From contig JASJFT010000285.1 in NCBI GenBank assembly GCA_030770425.1, positions 1 through 49,183 of the forward strand: 49,183 nucleotides of DNA. The letters are read 5' to 3'. Each line of letters begins with the position of its first letter. The stretch's first letter is position 1. The DNA is from Darksidea phi (taxonomy: Eukaryota; Ascomycota; Dothideomycetes; Pleosporales; Lentitheciaceae). Below the pieces are notes generated by a model, which had not been told where the DNA came from, did no database searches, and worked only from the letters and a program-made list of their open reading frames with translations. The translations under genes and the position numbers were made by a program. This document shows, piece after piece, positions 24,273-36,061 of the stretch.

Positions 24273-24976
24273 CCCCGTCGTCTTTCCAACGGTGTTGTTT
24301 ATTGGCTGAAATCGATCATGAAGGTGTTTCTGGTCCTGTTTAGCCAGTTGCGATGTAGTGGAAGTCGATAGACTGAAGTCCATCAGTACGGCATTCGGAA
24401 ACTCAAGGATTCTCTTTCCTAGACCAGCGCAGCGTGATGTTGGTTTTTGATATGTCGGTATGATCTACCCCACATTCTCCATATAAGAAGATTAATGTCA
24501 TCGACAACTGATAGAAGATGTGTAGCATCGTTTCATTTAGGAACTAGAATTTTGTCTGCGCTTCGCGATTTTCAAGGGTCGCCAATGTAATCCCTTGTTC
24601 GAGATCTTCCATGCAATACCAGTTTCGCGGTCCTGAAGGCTTGTGCTCATGCATATCTAGCAGATTTTTCCACTTCACCAAGCATTTTAAAGGTTCCTCG
24701 TGTGAGCTCTAATTTCAGCTTGGATATCATTATTGGGATCGATGAAACTAACTGATGAATTTTCATTCGCACGCTTCACAGCGATGAGCTTGTCACGTAG
24801 GTCCTAACTTAGAAAATTGTTTCCCATCTCTATTCTTGTTTTTCAAGGATTTTCTTTCTAATACAGTGGGAGATTTCGCCGTCGAAACTTTCTCCTGCTT
24901 GTCGGATGAGAATGACATGATCTGTAGCATCGCTAGTGACCGGGATCAGGTTACGCATTTCGAAAGCATCAATCAT
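24273..24976 (-). pseudogene. Decayed protein-kinase-like relic
   Basis: Reading the minus strand from about 24976 and changing frame several times gives fragments in the order of a protein kinase fold. They are LIAVKRANEN (beta-3 Lys position), DIQAEIRAHTRNL (helix C), WYCMEDLEQGITLATL (hinge), MLHIFYQLSMTL then GVDHTDISKTNI (catalytic loop, normally HRD...N), and FPNAVLMDFSLS (DFG position). A GTAAGT donor-like site follows at 24272-24267. Stops interrupt the reading (for example a TAG after QTKF) and at least one frameshift lies between the catalytic-loop and DFG segments. HTD replaces HRD and DFS replaces DFG. It is therefore non-functional as it stands. The identity rests on my reading of motif order, without any search. 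Confidence 0.5.
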
Positions 24977-26355
24977 TTTGGATTTTTCTCGGGAAGCTTA
25001 TAGGTGGTGGTTATCAAGGCGCAATTTCCAATAAGATAGTTCTTCGTACTGTGTCCTTAACACTTCCTGCGTTTACGCAAGTATGGAAAAGATTGTAGTA
25101 AGGTATGAACGAAGATCATGGTTGAAAGGTTGCACCCTCTATATACAGCCTCGGAGTCGTGCTGATGAATCCACTATCCACCCGTTATTGACTCTCTACA
25201 TAGTCACCCTTCTAGTAGCTCTACTCACCACCACAGACTCTTCGCTACCCCTCCCAGCATCCCGAGTGTTCGATACTCACAAGGAATGTGCATAAATGAC
25301 ACTCTGGCTAATGATACTGAACGACGTATATTCAGACTATTGCTGCGGCGCTGTACGAAAGCCGAGCTGCCGACTATTTAATTCACTCACCCTTACGACA
25401 CTAAGCTGGGAAGCACTATTATGTTGCTCGTCGTCTACTCACTCATTTTCAACCCAAGACTCACATGAGTCAAGTGTTTAGAGGACTACGCCACTATGGC
25501 ACGTCTCAACACCGCTTCCGAAACCCTTTCAAGCATAATTTCTCAGTTCCAAACCCCATAAGCATACCAACACCTTGTTTCTTGGACCGAACTCGATCTG
25601 CAACCACGGCTCTTTCCGTCACAGCCTAAAAAGGAAAACGGAGGCACGAAATTTGTAAAACCTTTTTATGACTGCGACACCGGAGGCTTGTGGAAAGTGC
25701 GTGGAAGGGTAGAGTTCGAGAGGCAGGATATAATGACGTGAGACTAGCTCTGGGCATTGATCTGGACCGAAGAGTTCCTCTAATCCTAGCACAGGCGACT
25801 GTCATCCAATTTCCATGGGGCAACGGTGCCCCACACTCTGAGGCCTACGTACGCTAGAAAGGTTCTAAGCTATCTTTATGATTGCTCTCACGTTTACCTT
25901 ACTTCCGGCTACGGCTAAAAGCACGAAATCCGCCCCCTCTGGGTTCTTCAATACAATTATATTCCAGATTAATAACGGGCACTCGCATGTGCAACTGTCC
26001 ACAAATCAGCCGTAAACCGCGACTAATGCACAGTACCGTGACCCGTCCGCATGTACGCAAGGCCTGTATAGTAGTCGAGTTGGGTAGCCATACGCGAGCA
26101 CTAACGTACGCCTCAATGTCTCAGTCAACTGAGCGCTCTGATCGACAACCCGAGTCAGAGTCGCGTAAGTGAAATGTGTGGTCCATGTGGCTGTTAGATA
26201 AATGAAGAACAGGCGCAGGATGGTGGAAGGCATTCATTCCCGGCTTCACACACTCTGAAAAGGCATATACTCAGTAGGCTGGGTAAGAGCTAGCTTGATT
26301 CTACTTTTAAAAAAGCGGGGTATTGCAGTTTAGCCTTAGGTCGTATTTACAGCTC
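24977..26355. other. Gene-poor transition zone, second part
   Basis: There are short overlapping open frames on both strands (for example 25882-26172 on plus), none with a domain I recognise. No tRNA, terminal repeat or long homopolymer is seen. Confidence 0.4.
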
Positions 26356-26433
26356 GCAGTTTGCTTCCTATGCACATCTGCAGTTTGCTTACTATGCATA
26401 TCTGCAATGTGCTTACTATGCACATCTGCACTT
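26356..26433 (+). repeat. Tandem repeat, 24-bp unit, three copies plus a partial
   Basis: Units start at 26356, 26380 and 26404, each of the form GCAGTTTGCTTCCTATGCAC followed by ATCT, with one to a few substitutions, then a truncated fourth unit. CA and TG are retained, so the array has not been through the heavy RIP seen further right. Confidence 0.9.
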
Positions 26434-26512
26434 TAGTTTGAAGAGCCGCATTATTTGCCCCACACGGAGTGCACTTTCCGTATTCTTACCGATGCAGCCA
26501 ATGCACCTCTAG

Positions 26513-26693
26513 GGTTTTTACGATGGTCACGGCTTTTTACGATGACAACGGGTTTTTACGATGGCCATGGTTTTAGCGATGGTCACGGTTTTAACGATGG
26601 CCACGGTTTTTACGATGGCCACGGTTTTTACGATGGCCACGGTTTTTACGATGGCCACGGTTTTTACGATGGCTACGGTTTTTACGATGGCCA
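26513..26693 (+). repeat. Minisatellite, 18-bp unit, nine copies plus a partial
   Basis: The unit is GGTTTTTACGATGGCCAC. Starts are 26513, 26531, 26550, 26569, 26587, 26605, 26623, 26641, 26659 and a truncated unit at 26677. The units at 26605, 26623 and 26641 are identical. The outer left units carry substitutions, and two are 19 bp long. Because 18 is a multiple of three, the homogeneous part reads as a GHGFYD hexapeptide repeat within a 111-codon ATG frame (26455-26790). I see no signal peptide or domain around it, so I treat it as a DNA repeat first. Confidence 0.95.
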
Positions 26694-27473
26694 ACTGAGT
26701 CTCGAGAAAGGTATAGACCAACCAATAACAGCGTCTAATCAATCTCCGATCTGCCGAGCCCGCCATATCATGTTGCATGATATTTTCTAGTCATATGTCC
26801 GCATGCAGCTATCAAGCCACCCAATTACTTTTCGCAGCATTATCGTAATACATATACCCCGCTCTGGGCTGACATGTAAAGCGGTTCCAGCCTGATGGCC
26901 CACCTTATCCTACCCTATTATTCCGGCCATAGGCGATTCAAGCCCTCCCCAGGGGGTTGAACCACTGCCCGGCGTGACCTCACGTCGGCTCCTAGGCTGG
27001 CTATGATTTTCGTGATTCTATCAGCTTATTATATTCAACGTTTCGATATCCTACGTAGTAGGCGGCAACTCTATCATAGTAATAATAGGTATACTAACTT
27101 ATCGCTATTAATGTTAGTCTTCCAACTATTTATTTATATTTAAAATATTATCTTATTAATATCTTATAACTAAGATTATATATAGCTCTATAGCTTTATT
27201 ATTATATATAAACTTTTATTCTATTTAGTATAAATCTTACTACTAGCTTTAACTAATCTAATGTTACGAATCAAACACATGCTACGGGATAGTAGTAAGA
27301 GGAGCTACCGAAGATTAAACCTATTACCAGCTCTAATACGAAATACGACGACCACGACTATAGTATAAATAATAATTAGTATAGACGGCTTTACTAGGAA
27401 GTTACGTAATAGATCTATAGATCTATAGAACTTAGTAAATATAGATCTATAGAGCTATAGATTTATAGATTAG
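26694..27473. other. Left edge of RIP block, unassigned DNA
   Basis: Composition changes from ordinary DNA, still CA/TG-containing up to about 27,035, to AT-rich RIP-type sequence. A patch at about 27,262-27,350 beginning TGTTACGAATCAAACACATG retains CA and TG. It starts like an LTR (TGTTA) and could be part of the 5' LTR of element C, but no matching second copy is seen in the window. Element A is inserted at the right end of this stretch. Confidence 0.45.
27469..27473 (+). repeat. Target-site duplication of element A, left copy (ATTAG)
   Basis: ATTAG directly precedes the left LTR and is repeated exactly at 34830-34834, directly after the right LTR. Five bases is the usual duplication length for Ty3/gypsy integration. 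Confidence 0.85.
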
Positions 27474-27908
27474 TATTATACGTTATACGTACCTTTATAC
27501 GGGATTCGGGTTAGAACTAATAAAACGTTTATCGTACCGTTGGTTTCTAATAGGTTAAGATCAAGTTAACGAATTCTATTACTAGAATAACTACTTAGGA
27601 AAAGATCTAATCTTATTTATAAGTATTAGGTAAAGAACTAAAGATTAACTATAAAGAATTAAGATAGAAAACCTAGGAGATTCTCTACTCTCTTATATCT
27701 ATCCTACTTTATCTTAATCTACTTACTCTATTCGCCTAGATATAGATTAACTAGATTATTATTAGTTATACTCTATTTATTCTATCTATTAAGATATAGA
27801 TTAACTAGATTATTATTACGTAATATTAGATTACTAACTAAGCCCCTATCTTAGCTTCTAATCTTCTTAAGATATCCTATATTCTATAGTTCGCGTAGGG
27901 TTATAATA
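27474..27908 (-). repeat. Element A left LTR (3' LTR, 435 bp)
   Basis: It runs from TATTATACG to GGTTATAATA and matches 34395-34829 over its full length, with mostly C/T and G/A differences. Ancestral ends TGTTAT...ATAACA are inferred from the unmutated copy at 49110. An imperfect duplication of about 54 bp (AGATATAGATTAACTAGATT at 27738 and 27792) lies inside. Confidence 0.93.
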
Positions 27909-27923
27909 CTCGCTTTCCCTTCT
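27909..27923 (-). other. Polypurine tract of element A
   Basis: On the minus strand this reads AGAAGGGAAAGCGAG, all purine but one base, directly upstream of the 3' LTR. This is the position where plus-strand DNA synthesis is primed in LTR retrotransposons. It fixes the element's orientation as minus. Confidence 0.8.
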
Positions 27924-29384
27924 AAAGCTTCGTTCTTAAAGTCGCGTTCCCTTTCTTATAATTCTATTTAGTAGTAGCTTAATTACTCTAGTAATTCTTT
28001 CTATACTACGCCGTAATCTACGTATATATACTAGTAGTTCTTTTCTTAATTTAGTACCCTAGTTATTCTACCTCTTACCTAGGTATAAAAGTAGGTAATA
28101 TCCTACTTTATAGGTATTTAAGCTTTATTCTTTATTTTTCTTTTAAATTCTAATAATACCTAAAGGTTCTAAGACTTTTATAGCTTATTATCTTTATCTT
28201 ACCTACTACGTCCTTTACTTTAGTCGTATAATACTACTAGTTTAATTATATCTAAACTATTAATTTACTAGCTATAAATATAAGACGTTATTATCCTTAA
28301 TTTATTATAATAAATATCTCTCTTAGAATATTTCTTATAGTCTAGTAGTAACTAATAAGTCTTTTATTCGTACTAAGAAGGAGTACTCTCGACTTCTATT
28401 TAAACTAAAGTTTACTAAAGATAAAGAGTTAGCTACTTAAGCTTATAAATAGTATATCTACGTATAATTAGTTTAATATAATACCTATTAACGTAAGCTT
28501 CTTAATTATAAGCTAGCTTTAATTTCTAAGTTAAAAAAGTTAAAATAAATAGAGGCTACTTAGTCTACTTTTTCTAGTCCGCCTATATTACTATAGTAAC
28601 CCTTATTATATAAGTCTACTAACTTTTCTACTTTTTTAGATAGTTAGAAGTCTTTACCTTTAGATACTTTTAGTAATACTATCTAACTAAGTTCTAGTAG
28701 TCCTATAAGTTCTTAACTAGTTCTTATATATTTTAACTAGTAGACTATTCTACTTATTTAACTAAATATTTTTATTAATATTTAAACTTCTATAGTCCTT
28801 AAATCTTCTTAACCTCGTACTTCTTATCTTCGAGTTTAATATTAGTAGCTACTTTAGTATCTTTTAGTACTAGTTCTAATAATAATACGTAGAATACTAG
28901 GTATATTTTTATATCTTTAGCTAACTTTAGCCTATAATTAACTAGTCCTATTTTTTCTTTAATTTTAAATAATCTAATTTATAAATTATTTAGTTTATTA
29001 TATAGTTATTTAGTTTTTAGGTTTTATTATAAAAGGAAAACTTTATTTCTCCTCTTAAGGATTAGTCTCTTAAGTCTTCTTTTATTTACTATTTTAGTTA
29101 TTATAAGGTTCCTACGTACTATCCGCGTACTAAGTTCTTTATATAATTCTTATATTAAATAGACTTTTTCTTCTATCTTAATAGATATACTCTTAATATC
29201 CTTTAGATCTCTATAAGTTATTAGCTTATATTTATAGTTTATATAGTATAGTAAGTATTTAGTCGTTATAAACTTCTTACTATTATATACTAATTATATT
29301 ATTAGTAGTAATTTAATCTAGTTATTCTATAACTTATTAATATAAAATCTTAGATACTCCTCTAGAGTTTAGTTTATTTATTCT

Positions 29385-29715
29385 ATCTAACTATCTATCT
29401 ATAAATAAAAGCTAATTAATAGTTTTCTTTTAATTTCTAACTTTACGAGTAATATACTCTAAAATTTCGAAGTAAATAGCTTATTCCTATCTATAAGAAT
29501 TTATTCTAATAATTTATAGTTAATAATAAGTATCCTCTTAACCTCGTAAGCTATCTTTTCTATTATAATTACTTCGTTTATCGGGATAAAGTATATTATC
29601 TTAGTTAATTAGTTTATAATTACTATAATTATATTATATAATCTTTCTAATTCTAGTTCTAATAATAATAGTAATTTTATTATAAAGTCTATTATAACGT
29701 AAGTCTATAGTTATA
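29385..29715 (-). pseudogene. Element A integrase core relic
   Basis: The minus-strand reading gives a typical integrase core with stops and substitutions: IIVIINQLTKIIYFIPINE, then DRNKLFTSKF, then a degraded HPQTD-QTE region in which His has become Tyr or Leu-type codons. It follows the reverse transcriptase relic in the minus direction, which is the Ty3/gypsy order. Confidence 0.85.
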
Positions 29716-30699
29716 TAGGTAGTACTAATAGTTAGAGTAATCTATAAAACTTATATCTTTTAAGTTTATTCTTAGAATATTCTAAATAGTTACTTATTAC
29801 TTTCCAAACTTTCTCTTTTACGTTAGTAAATAGGTATTCTCTATCTATATATTTAATTATTTTATTAATTTCTAGATATTCTAGTATTTTATTCTTATAA
29901 ATTTCTTATATTAAGTTTCCCTTAAGACTTAATAGTATATAAGACCTTATTTCTAAGTTATTTATTAAAATAGAGTATTTTTTCTTATTAAAGTATATAT
30001 TATCTCTCTCTAATATTCTATTAATATTCCTAATAGTTTCTTAGGTCTTATTTCTCTATTTTTTCTTAATATTTACTATTATCGTAATTTTAGCTAGTCT
30101 TATATAGTTATATATAAGAGTTCCGTTAGATTCTCTTTATAGAACTAATTTATATATAATAGATTTATTAGTACCTTAAAGATTTAATCTTCTACTAAGA
30201 GTATCTACTACTCTATTTAATATTTTTAGCTAGTAGCTTATCTTAAAGTTATAATCTACTAATAATTTTAATTATTAGAATTATTATTAATTAAGTTTCT
30301 TTATAGTCGTAAAACTTATAAGATTCTAGTAATTTATAATAATCTTAATCTTATACTTAGCTCCTATAAGCTATAATCTCTATTATTCGAATATTAATAT
30401 AATAATACTAAGTTTCTTATTATAAATATTATAGTTTACTTCTTCTTTACTAAACTTACGTAAATAGTAGAATACTAGTCTCTATTTCCTATTCTCCCCT
30501 TATTAGATAAGTATTACTCTTAGTATATAATCTAATATATCTATCTTTATTCTAAGGGGTCTTATTAGGTCGTATATTTATAATATAGGTACTAATATAA
30601 ATAGATTCTTAAGCTTATTAAAAGCTTTCTATTATTTTTAATTTTACTAAAATCTCTTTTTCTTCTTAGTTACCTTCGTAAGTAGAGATATAGTCTTTA

Positions 30700-31500
30700 A
30701 GTAATTTCTAATAAACTTTTAGTAAAAATTAGTAAATTCTAAAAAGAATTATACGTTCTTAATTAATATTAGGATTAACTATTCTCTTATAATCTATACT
30801 TTTTTAGGATCTATAAATATTCCTTTTTACAAAATAATAAAACTTAGATATTTAGTTTCTATCTTATAAAATTTATATTTATCTAAGTAAAGTAGTAACC
30901 TATTTTACTATAGTTTTTATAATACTTTCTTTATATATTCTTTATATTCCTCTAACGTCCCTTTACTATATATAAGAATATTATCTAGATATACTATATA
31001 AAATACGTCTAAGTATTTGTTTAACGTTCTATTAATAACTAATTAAAATATTATTAATATATTTATTAGTTTAAATAGTATAACTTTATACTCGTAGAGT
31101 CTATATTAGGTCTTAAATACCGTATACTTCTTATACCCTTCTATTATTCAAATTCTATAGAATTCTTCTTAAATATTAAATTTTATAATCTACTTAACTT
31201 CTTAAAACTAGTCTATAAGTTCTCTAATTAGTAGTAGTAGGTATTTATTTTTCTTTATAATATTATTTAAATATCTATAATCTATATAAAGTCGTAACTT
31301 TTTATTCTTCTTTAGAATAAATAAAACTAGTAATACTATAAAGCTTTAACTTTCTTTAATATATCCTTTTTTTAAGTTTTTTATTAAATACTCTTTTAAT
31401 TCTTCTTATTAATCTACTATTAACGAGTATATAAGTCTAAGCTCGAGCTTTATATCCTCCTCTAGGTATATCTTATAATCTTATTTTTAATACTTTAGTA
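30700..31500 (-). pseudogene. Element A reverse transcriptase relic
   Basis: The minus strand reads VFYIVYLDNILIYSKGTLEE around 30,950-31,010. The catalytic YLDD box is YLDN (30980-30991), the second Asp codon having become Asn by a G-to-A change. Boundaries given are approximate. Confidence 0.85.
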
Positions 31501-33396
31501 AATCTATATTCGGATATTCTTCGAATAACTCTTAAAACTTTTTATAATCTTAAGGTATTATTAGTTATAGTTCTTCTTATATAGTTATAACTCTTTATAC
31601 TATAATAATACTAACTCTTTATAAGTTCTTTTTATAAATCCTTATAATCTTATAAGATAAAATTAAGTCTATCCTCCCTTTTTAGAATATATATTAGATC
31701 TTATAGCTAGATCTACCTAGTCTTCTAATTCCTATAACTCGAACTACCTACTTATAGCTTAGTACTTTACGTAGCTTCTAATCTATCTATAGATTATATA
31801 TTACTAGCTAGTTATAACTAATAATTATATTAGTATTTCTAATCTCTATAATATTAAATTTATAATAGTCTTTAATATTTTCTACCTTTAGGATTATCTT
31901 TTATATTTTAAGATAAATTATACCTCTTCTATATTCTATAGATAATCTATCTTTAAGATCTACTTATATAGATTTTTCTTTAACTTAATAAGGAATCCTA
32001 TATTTCTTTACTAATTTTAATAATAAGAGTATAAACTCTACTTTACTATTTATAATAACTTAGACTTTTTATCTATAAATTCGTACGTCTACTTCTAATC
32101 TAGCTAATTACTATATACCTTCTTATATAATTTATAAGGTTATCTTTTAGATACTTTTATTAACGCGACTCTAGTATAGCTAATAATAATCTAGTTTTTT
32201 AGCTTATTATTATAGAGGTTCTAATCTTTAAGGTCCTTCTCTAGTTCTTTAGTCTTATTTTATCGAATAGGCGACTCGTCCGTTTATTCTATTTTTAGGT
32301 CTAGTACTCTTCTAATTCTATAGAATATTTCTTAATTTAGCTCTTTTAATAGTTCCCCTTTTAGTAATAGTATATCTTAATTAATAGGTTCTACCTTATT
32401 TTTATTATTTTAGATATTATAATATCCCTACTATATACCTAGAGCCCTTAGCTATCTACTAATCTCTAGATTCTTTAAACTATCTTAGTTCTATACTAAA
32501 TATTTATATAATTTATATTATTTAATAAGATATTTCTTCCTTTTAAGATTTTAATAGAAGATATCTTCTTCTCTTCTAGCTATAAGCTCTCGTTATATTA
32601 AGTATAGGATATATAATTAATTATAGTACGTCTAATATATAGTCTTATAATTAGGTTCTTAGTATATAATCCTATAGTTAATATCTTATTTATATTCTTT
32701 AATATCTACCTAGATTAGTCTACGTAGCTATCGTCCTATAGCGTATTTTATTAGGAAATACTTATTATATTTATTATTATAGTAATTAATCTATTCTAAC
32801 TATCTTTACTTCTTATTAACTTAGACCTAGTTATTATAGTTATAGATATAATATTCTACTATTAGATATTCTACGTTTCGAAGGTATATATATAAGCTAC
32901 TTTCTAGGAGTATTATAATTTCTTTCTTTTATTAGGCGTAGTATTTATAGTTTCCTATATAGTTTATCTATAGTAGCGCGTCGTAGTTTATATTATTATA
33001 GTCCTAGGTTACCTTATAACCTTTTAGTTCTTAGAGTTTTAGGGTCTAGTCTATTACTTACTAGCCTTAATCTTCTATAACGTATATTAGTTTCTTCGCG
33101 TCGGTATAATATTTAATAATATACTAGCTAGTTTTATATTTCTAATACTTATTATATACTAACTATCTAAAAATATCTTCTATACTAATCTTATCTAGTC
33201 TATCGAGTTTTAGTTCTTCTATCTTAAGCTCTAGATCGTCTTATTATTAAGAAACTTCTTTAATCTTGTTCTACCCGCTAGTATTATATTATATCTCGAG
33301 TATTAAGTTAGACTTAGTTCTCTTTTTTTTACTATACCTAATTATATTTATACGTCTAATATCGTCCTAGCTTTTTATATTTTTCTTTTTCTTATT

Positions 33397-33438
33397 ATAT
33401 TCTTTAGTAAAGTATCCCTATATATTATAGCGTAGATA
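33397..33438 (-). pseudogene. Element A gag zinc-knuckle relic
   Basis: The minus strand keeps the CX2CX4HX4C spacing exactly, but all three Cys and the His have become Tyr (TAT or TAC) and one codon is a stop: YLRYNI*GYFTKEY. TGT/TGC to TAT/TAC and CAC/CAT to TAC/TAT are the changes expected from RIP. Confidence 0.85.
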
Positions 33439-34394
33439 CGTCTTTTCGTCTCGATATCGTTTTATTTTATCTACTAAAACTTTCTATAACTTTCTACCTT
33501 ATTTATATTTTTTATTCTTTAGATATTTCTTCTTCTAGACTATACTAATATTTATTTTATTATAGTCCTTATAGAACCCGTATTTTTAAGCTACCTACTC
33601 CTTTTTATAGACTCTTACTAGTTCTATAGTATCTTACTTTTTAAGTACTTATTTATATAATCGATTATCGATATAAATTATTATCTTAATTAGTTCTACT
33701 AGGTTATCTAATTTTTTAAATTAGATTAACTTATTCTTAATTAGCTTCTTAAGTCCGTTATAGTATACGATTATAAGAGGTATATCGTTCTAATTAATTT
33801 TATACTATAGTTATTTAAATTTAGTAGTATATATACTTACTAATTTAGTCTATCTTAGCCTTTAAATCTAGTATTCGGTCTACTAGACCTTATTAATATT
33901 TCTAAAGACTATATATATTTATTCCTTAAATAAATTCTAATCTTTAAATACTACTTTTATTTCGTTATATTACTTCGATAAGGAATCTTTATTAGCTATA
34001 TAATTATTAATTAGGGGCTATATCTATATAACTACTTTATCTATTATATATATACCTATAGTAAGAATCTTATCCTAGTTACTAGTAAACGTAGTAGAGT
34101 TAAACTAGTAGTATAGATCTAATTATATAAGAAACGGTCTTAAGTCTTTCTTTCTACTATTATATTTCTTTAGTATTAGGATCTTTAACTTCGTTCTAAA
34201 TCCTACTCGTACCTATTATAGTAATCTTTATAATAATATTATAGCCTACTATAACTTAACTATTTAAGCTACTTACTACTAGATTAGGGCTATTAGGTTT
34301 ATTACTAAAGCCCTAGTTATACTTTCTCTAGAGGTATTATATAAGCTAGATAGAGTTACTATATTAATATAATCTTAGTTTAGGGTAGTTAATA

Positions 34395-34829
34395 TATTAT
34401 ATATTATACGTACCTTTATATAGGATCTAGATTAGGACTAATAGAATATTTATTATACTATTAATTTTTAATAGGTTAAAATTAAGTTAACGAATTCTAT
34501 TACTAGAATAATTACTTAGAAAAAGATTTAATCTTATTTATAAGTATTAGGTAAAGAATTAAAGATTAACTATAAAGAATTAAGATAGAAAACCTAGAAG
34601 ATCCTCTACTCTCTTATATCTATCCCGCTTTATCTTAATCTACTTACTCTATTCGCCTAGATATAGATTAACTAGATTATTATTAATTATACTCTATTTA
34701 CTCTATCTACTAAGATATAGATTAACTAGATTATTATTATATAATATTAGATTACTAACTAAGCCCCTATCTTAGCTTTTAACCTTCTTAGGATACCCTA
34801 TATCCTATAGTTCGCGTAAGGTTATAATA
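34395..34829 (-). repeat. Element A right LTR (5' LTR, 435 bp)
   Basis: This is the second copy of the 435-bp LTR. It runs from TATTATATATTATACG to GGTTATAATA and is followed immediately by the ATTAG duplication at 34830-34834. It carries more C-to-T changes near its left end than the other copy (for example TATATAGGATCTAG against TATACGGGATTCGG). Confidence 0.93.
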
Positions 34830-34834
34830 ATTAG
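34830..34834 (+). repeat. Target-site duplication of element A, right copy (ATTAG)
   Basis: Exact match to 27469-27473. Together the two copies show that 27,473 and 34,835 were adjacent before element A inserted. Confidence 0.85.
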
Positions 34835-36019
34835 TAGATCTACGGGAATATAAAGCTATAGATCCTATAAATCTAAGAAAACTAAATTAATATATAATAA
34901 CTATAAATCTCCTAGATAGTTTTCTCTTATAGTTAATTTTAAATCTAGATTAATCCTTACCTATTAACGTAATTAAACTATTACCTACTTATTCTAACTC
35001 CTTCTTTCTTATCTCGAGTATAAACCCTAAGTAAGACTAAATAACCTATTAGACCTAGACCCCGTTTAATACCTTAACTATCTAGTAGGTAGAAATAGCT
35101 AACTATAATAATAGAAGAAGGAACCTAATAAAGTAGAGCGGTATAGCTACTAACTTAGGCTAAACCCTTTAAGATAGGAAGCTATCGGGAGTTTAGTTCC
35201 CTAAAAGATAGTATAACTATAGAAAACTTTAAAAGAGTTATTAAGAATTAGTATATATTTAAGAAGAGAGAGAATATATTAAAAGCTTAGCTTATAAAGT
35301 TAACTACCTAATTTTAAAGATATATAAGTAAACTATTAAAGCTCGAAGAACTAAAGAAGTTTAATAGAATAAGATTAAAACTTAGAGGATTTTTAACTAA
35401 TATAATAATCTATCTCGACTTTAATAGAATAAAACTATCTACTAAAAGTAATAAAGTATCGTTTATAGTAGCTTAGTTTATAGGAAAAGCTATTACTTAG
35501 TTTAAAATATATCTAAATAAATAACTATAACTACTTAAAGCTTAATAAAGTAATAAAATAAAGGCTATCTTTTTAAGTTACGAGTACTTTAAGAATAAAT
35601 TATATATTACCTTTAAAAATATCGATTTAGAAAGATTAATAGAATAAAAAATTATATATCTTAAGTAGATAAAATCTACTATAACCTATATATCTAAGTT
35701 TAAATAACTCGTTATAAAGATTTAATAGAAAGAGGTAGCTCTTATATTATAATACTATAAAGGACTAAAAGACTATATTTATTATAAAATAATTTAAATA
35801 AAATAACCCTAGACTATAAGAGGACTAATTAAGTAAGCTATTAAAATTAATAATAATCTCTATCTCTAGAACCTAAAAAGAAAAGAAAAAGTTAAATTCT
35901 ATAAAAAGAAGAAGAAAGAAAAATACTATAGACTAGAAGTAATAGTCCTAGGGGCTAGCTTAGAGCCTAAAAAAGAAAAATAGAACTCTAAGAAATAAAA
36001 ACTTTATAAAAAATAAGTA

Positions 36020-36061
36020 TACTTTAAGTATAAAAAGTAAGGATATCTAGTAAAAGACTAT
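36020..36061 (+). pseudogene. Element C gag zinc-knuckle relic
   Basis: The plus strand reads YFKYKK*GYLVKDY, the CX2CX4HX4C pattern with every ligand changed to Tyr and one stop codon. A Lys-rich sequence precedes it, as usual at the end of gag. Confidence 0.85.

Larger units (their letters stand above)
27474..34829 (-). mobile_element. Element A: RIP-mutated Ty3/gypsy LTR retrotransposon
   Basis: The full element is 7,356 bp, bounded by two 435-bp LTRs and an ATTAG duplication. Protein relics read on the minus strand in gag-pol order from right to left. They are a gag zinc knuckle (33397-33438), reverse transcriptase with YLDN for YLDD (30980-30991) and an integrase core (about 29385-29715). 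A purine tract adjoins the left LTR, confirming the orientation. Integrase after reverse transcriptase identifies Ty3/gypsy rather than copia. Stops replace Gln and Trp codons throughout and CA/TG dinucleotides are nearly absent, so it cannot encode proteins. It could be mobilised only in trans, if at all. Confidence 0.92.

Noticed and set aside
26513..26693. CRISPR-like array
   Set aside because: Units are contiguous with no spacers, and the genome is eukaryotic.
26455..26790. 111-codon frame with GHGFYD repeats as a real protein gene
   Set aside because: The open frame is a by-product of an 18-bp unit without stops. No signal peptide, domain or intron signals surround it.
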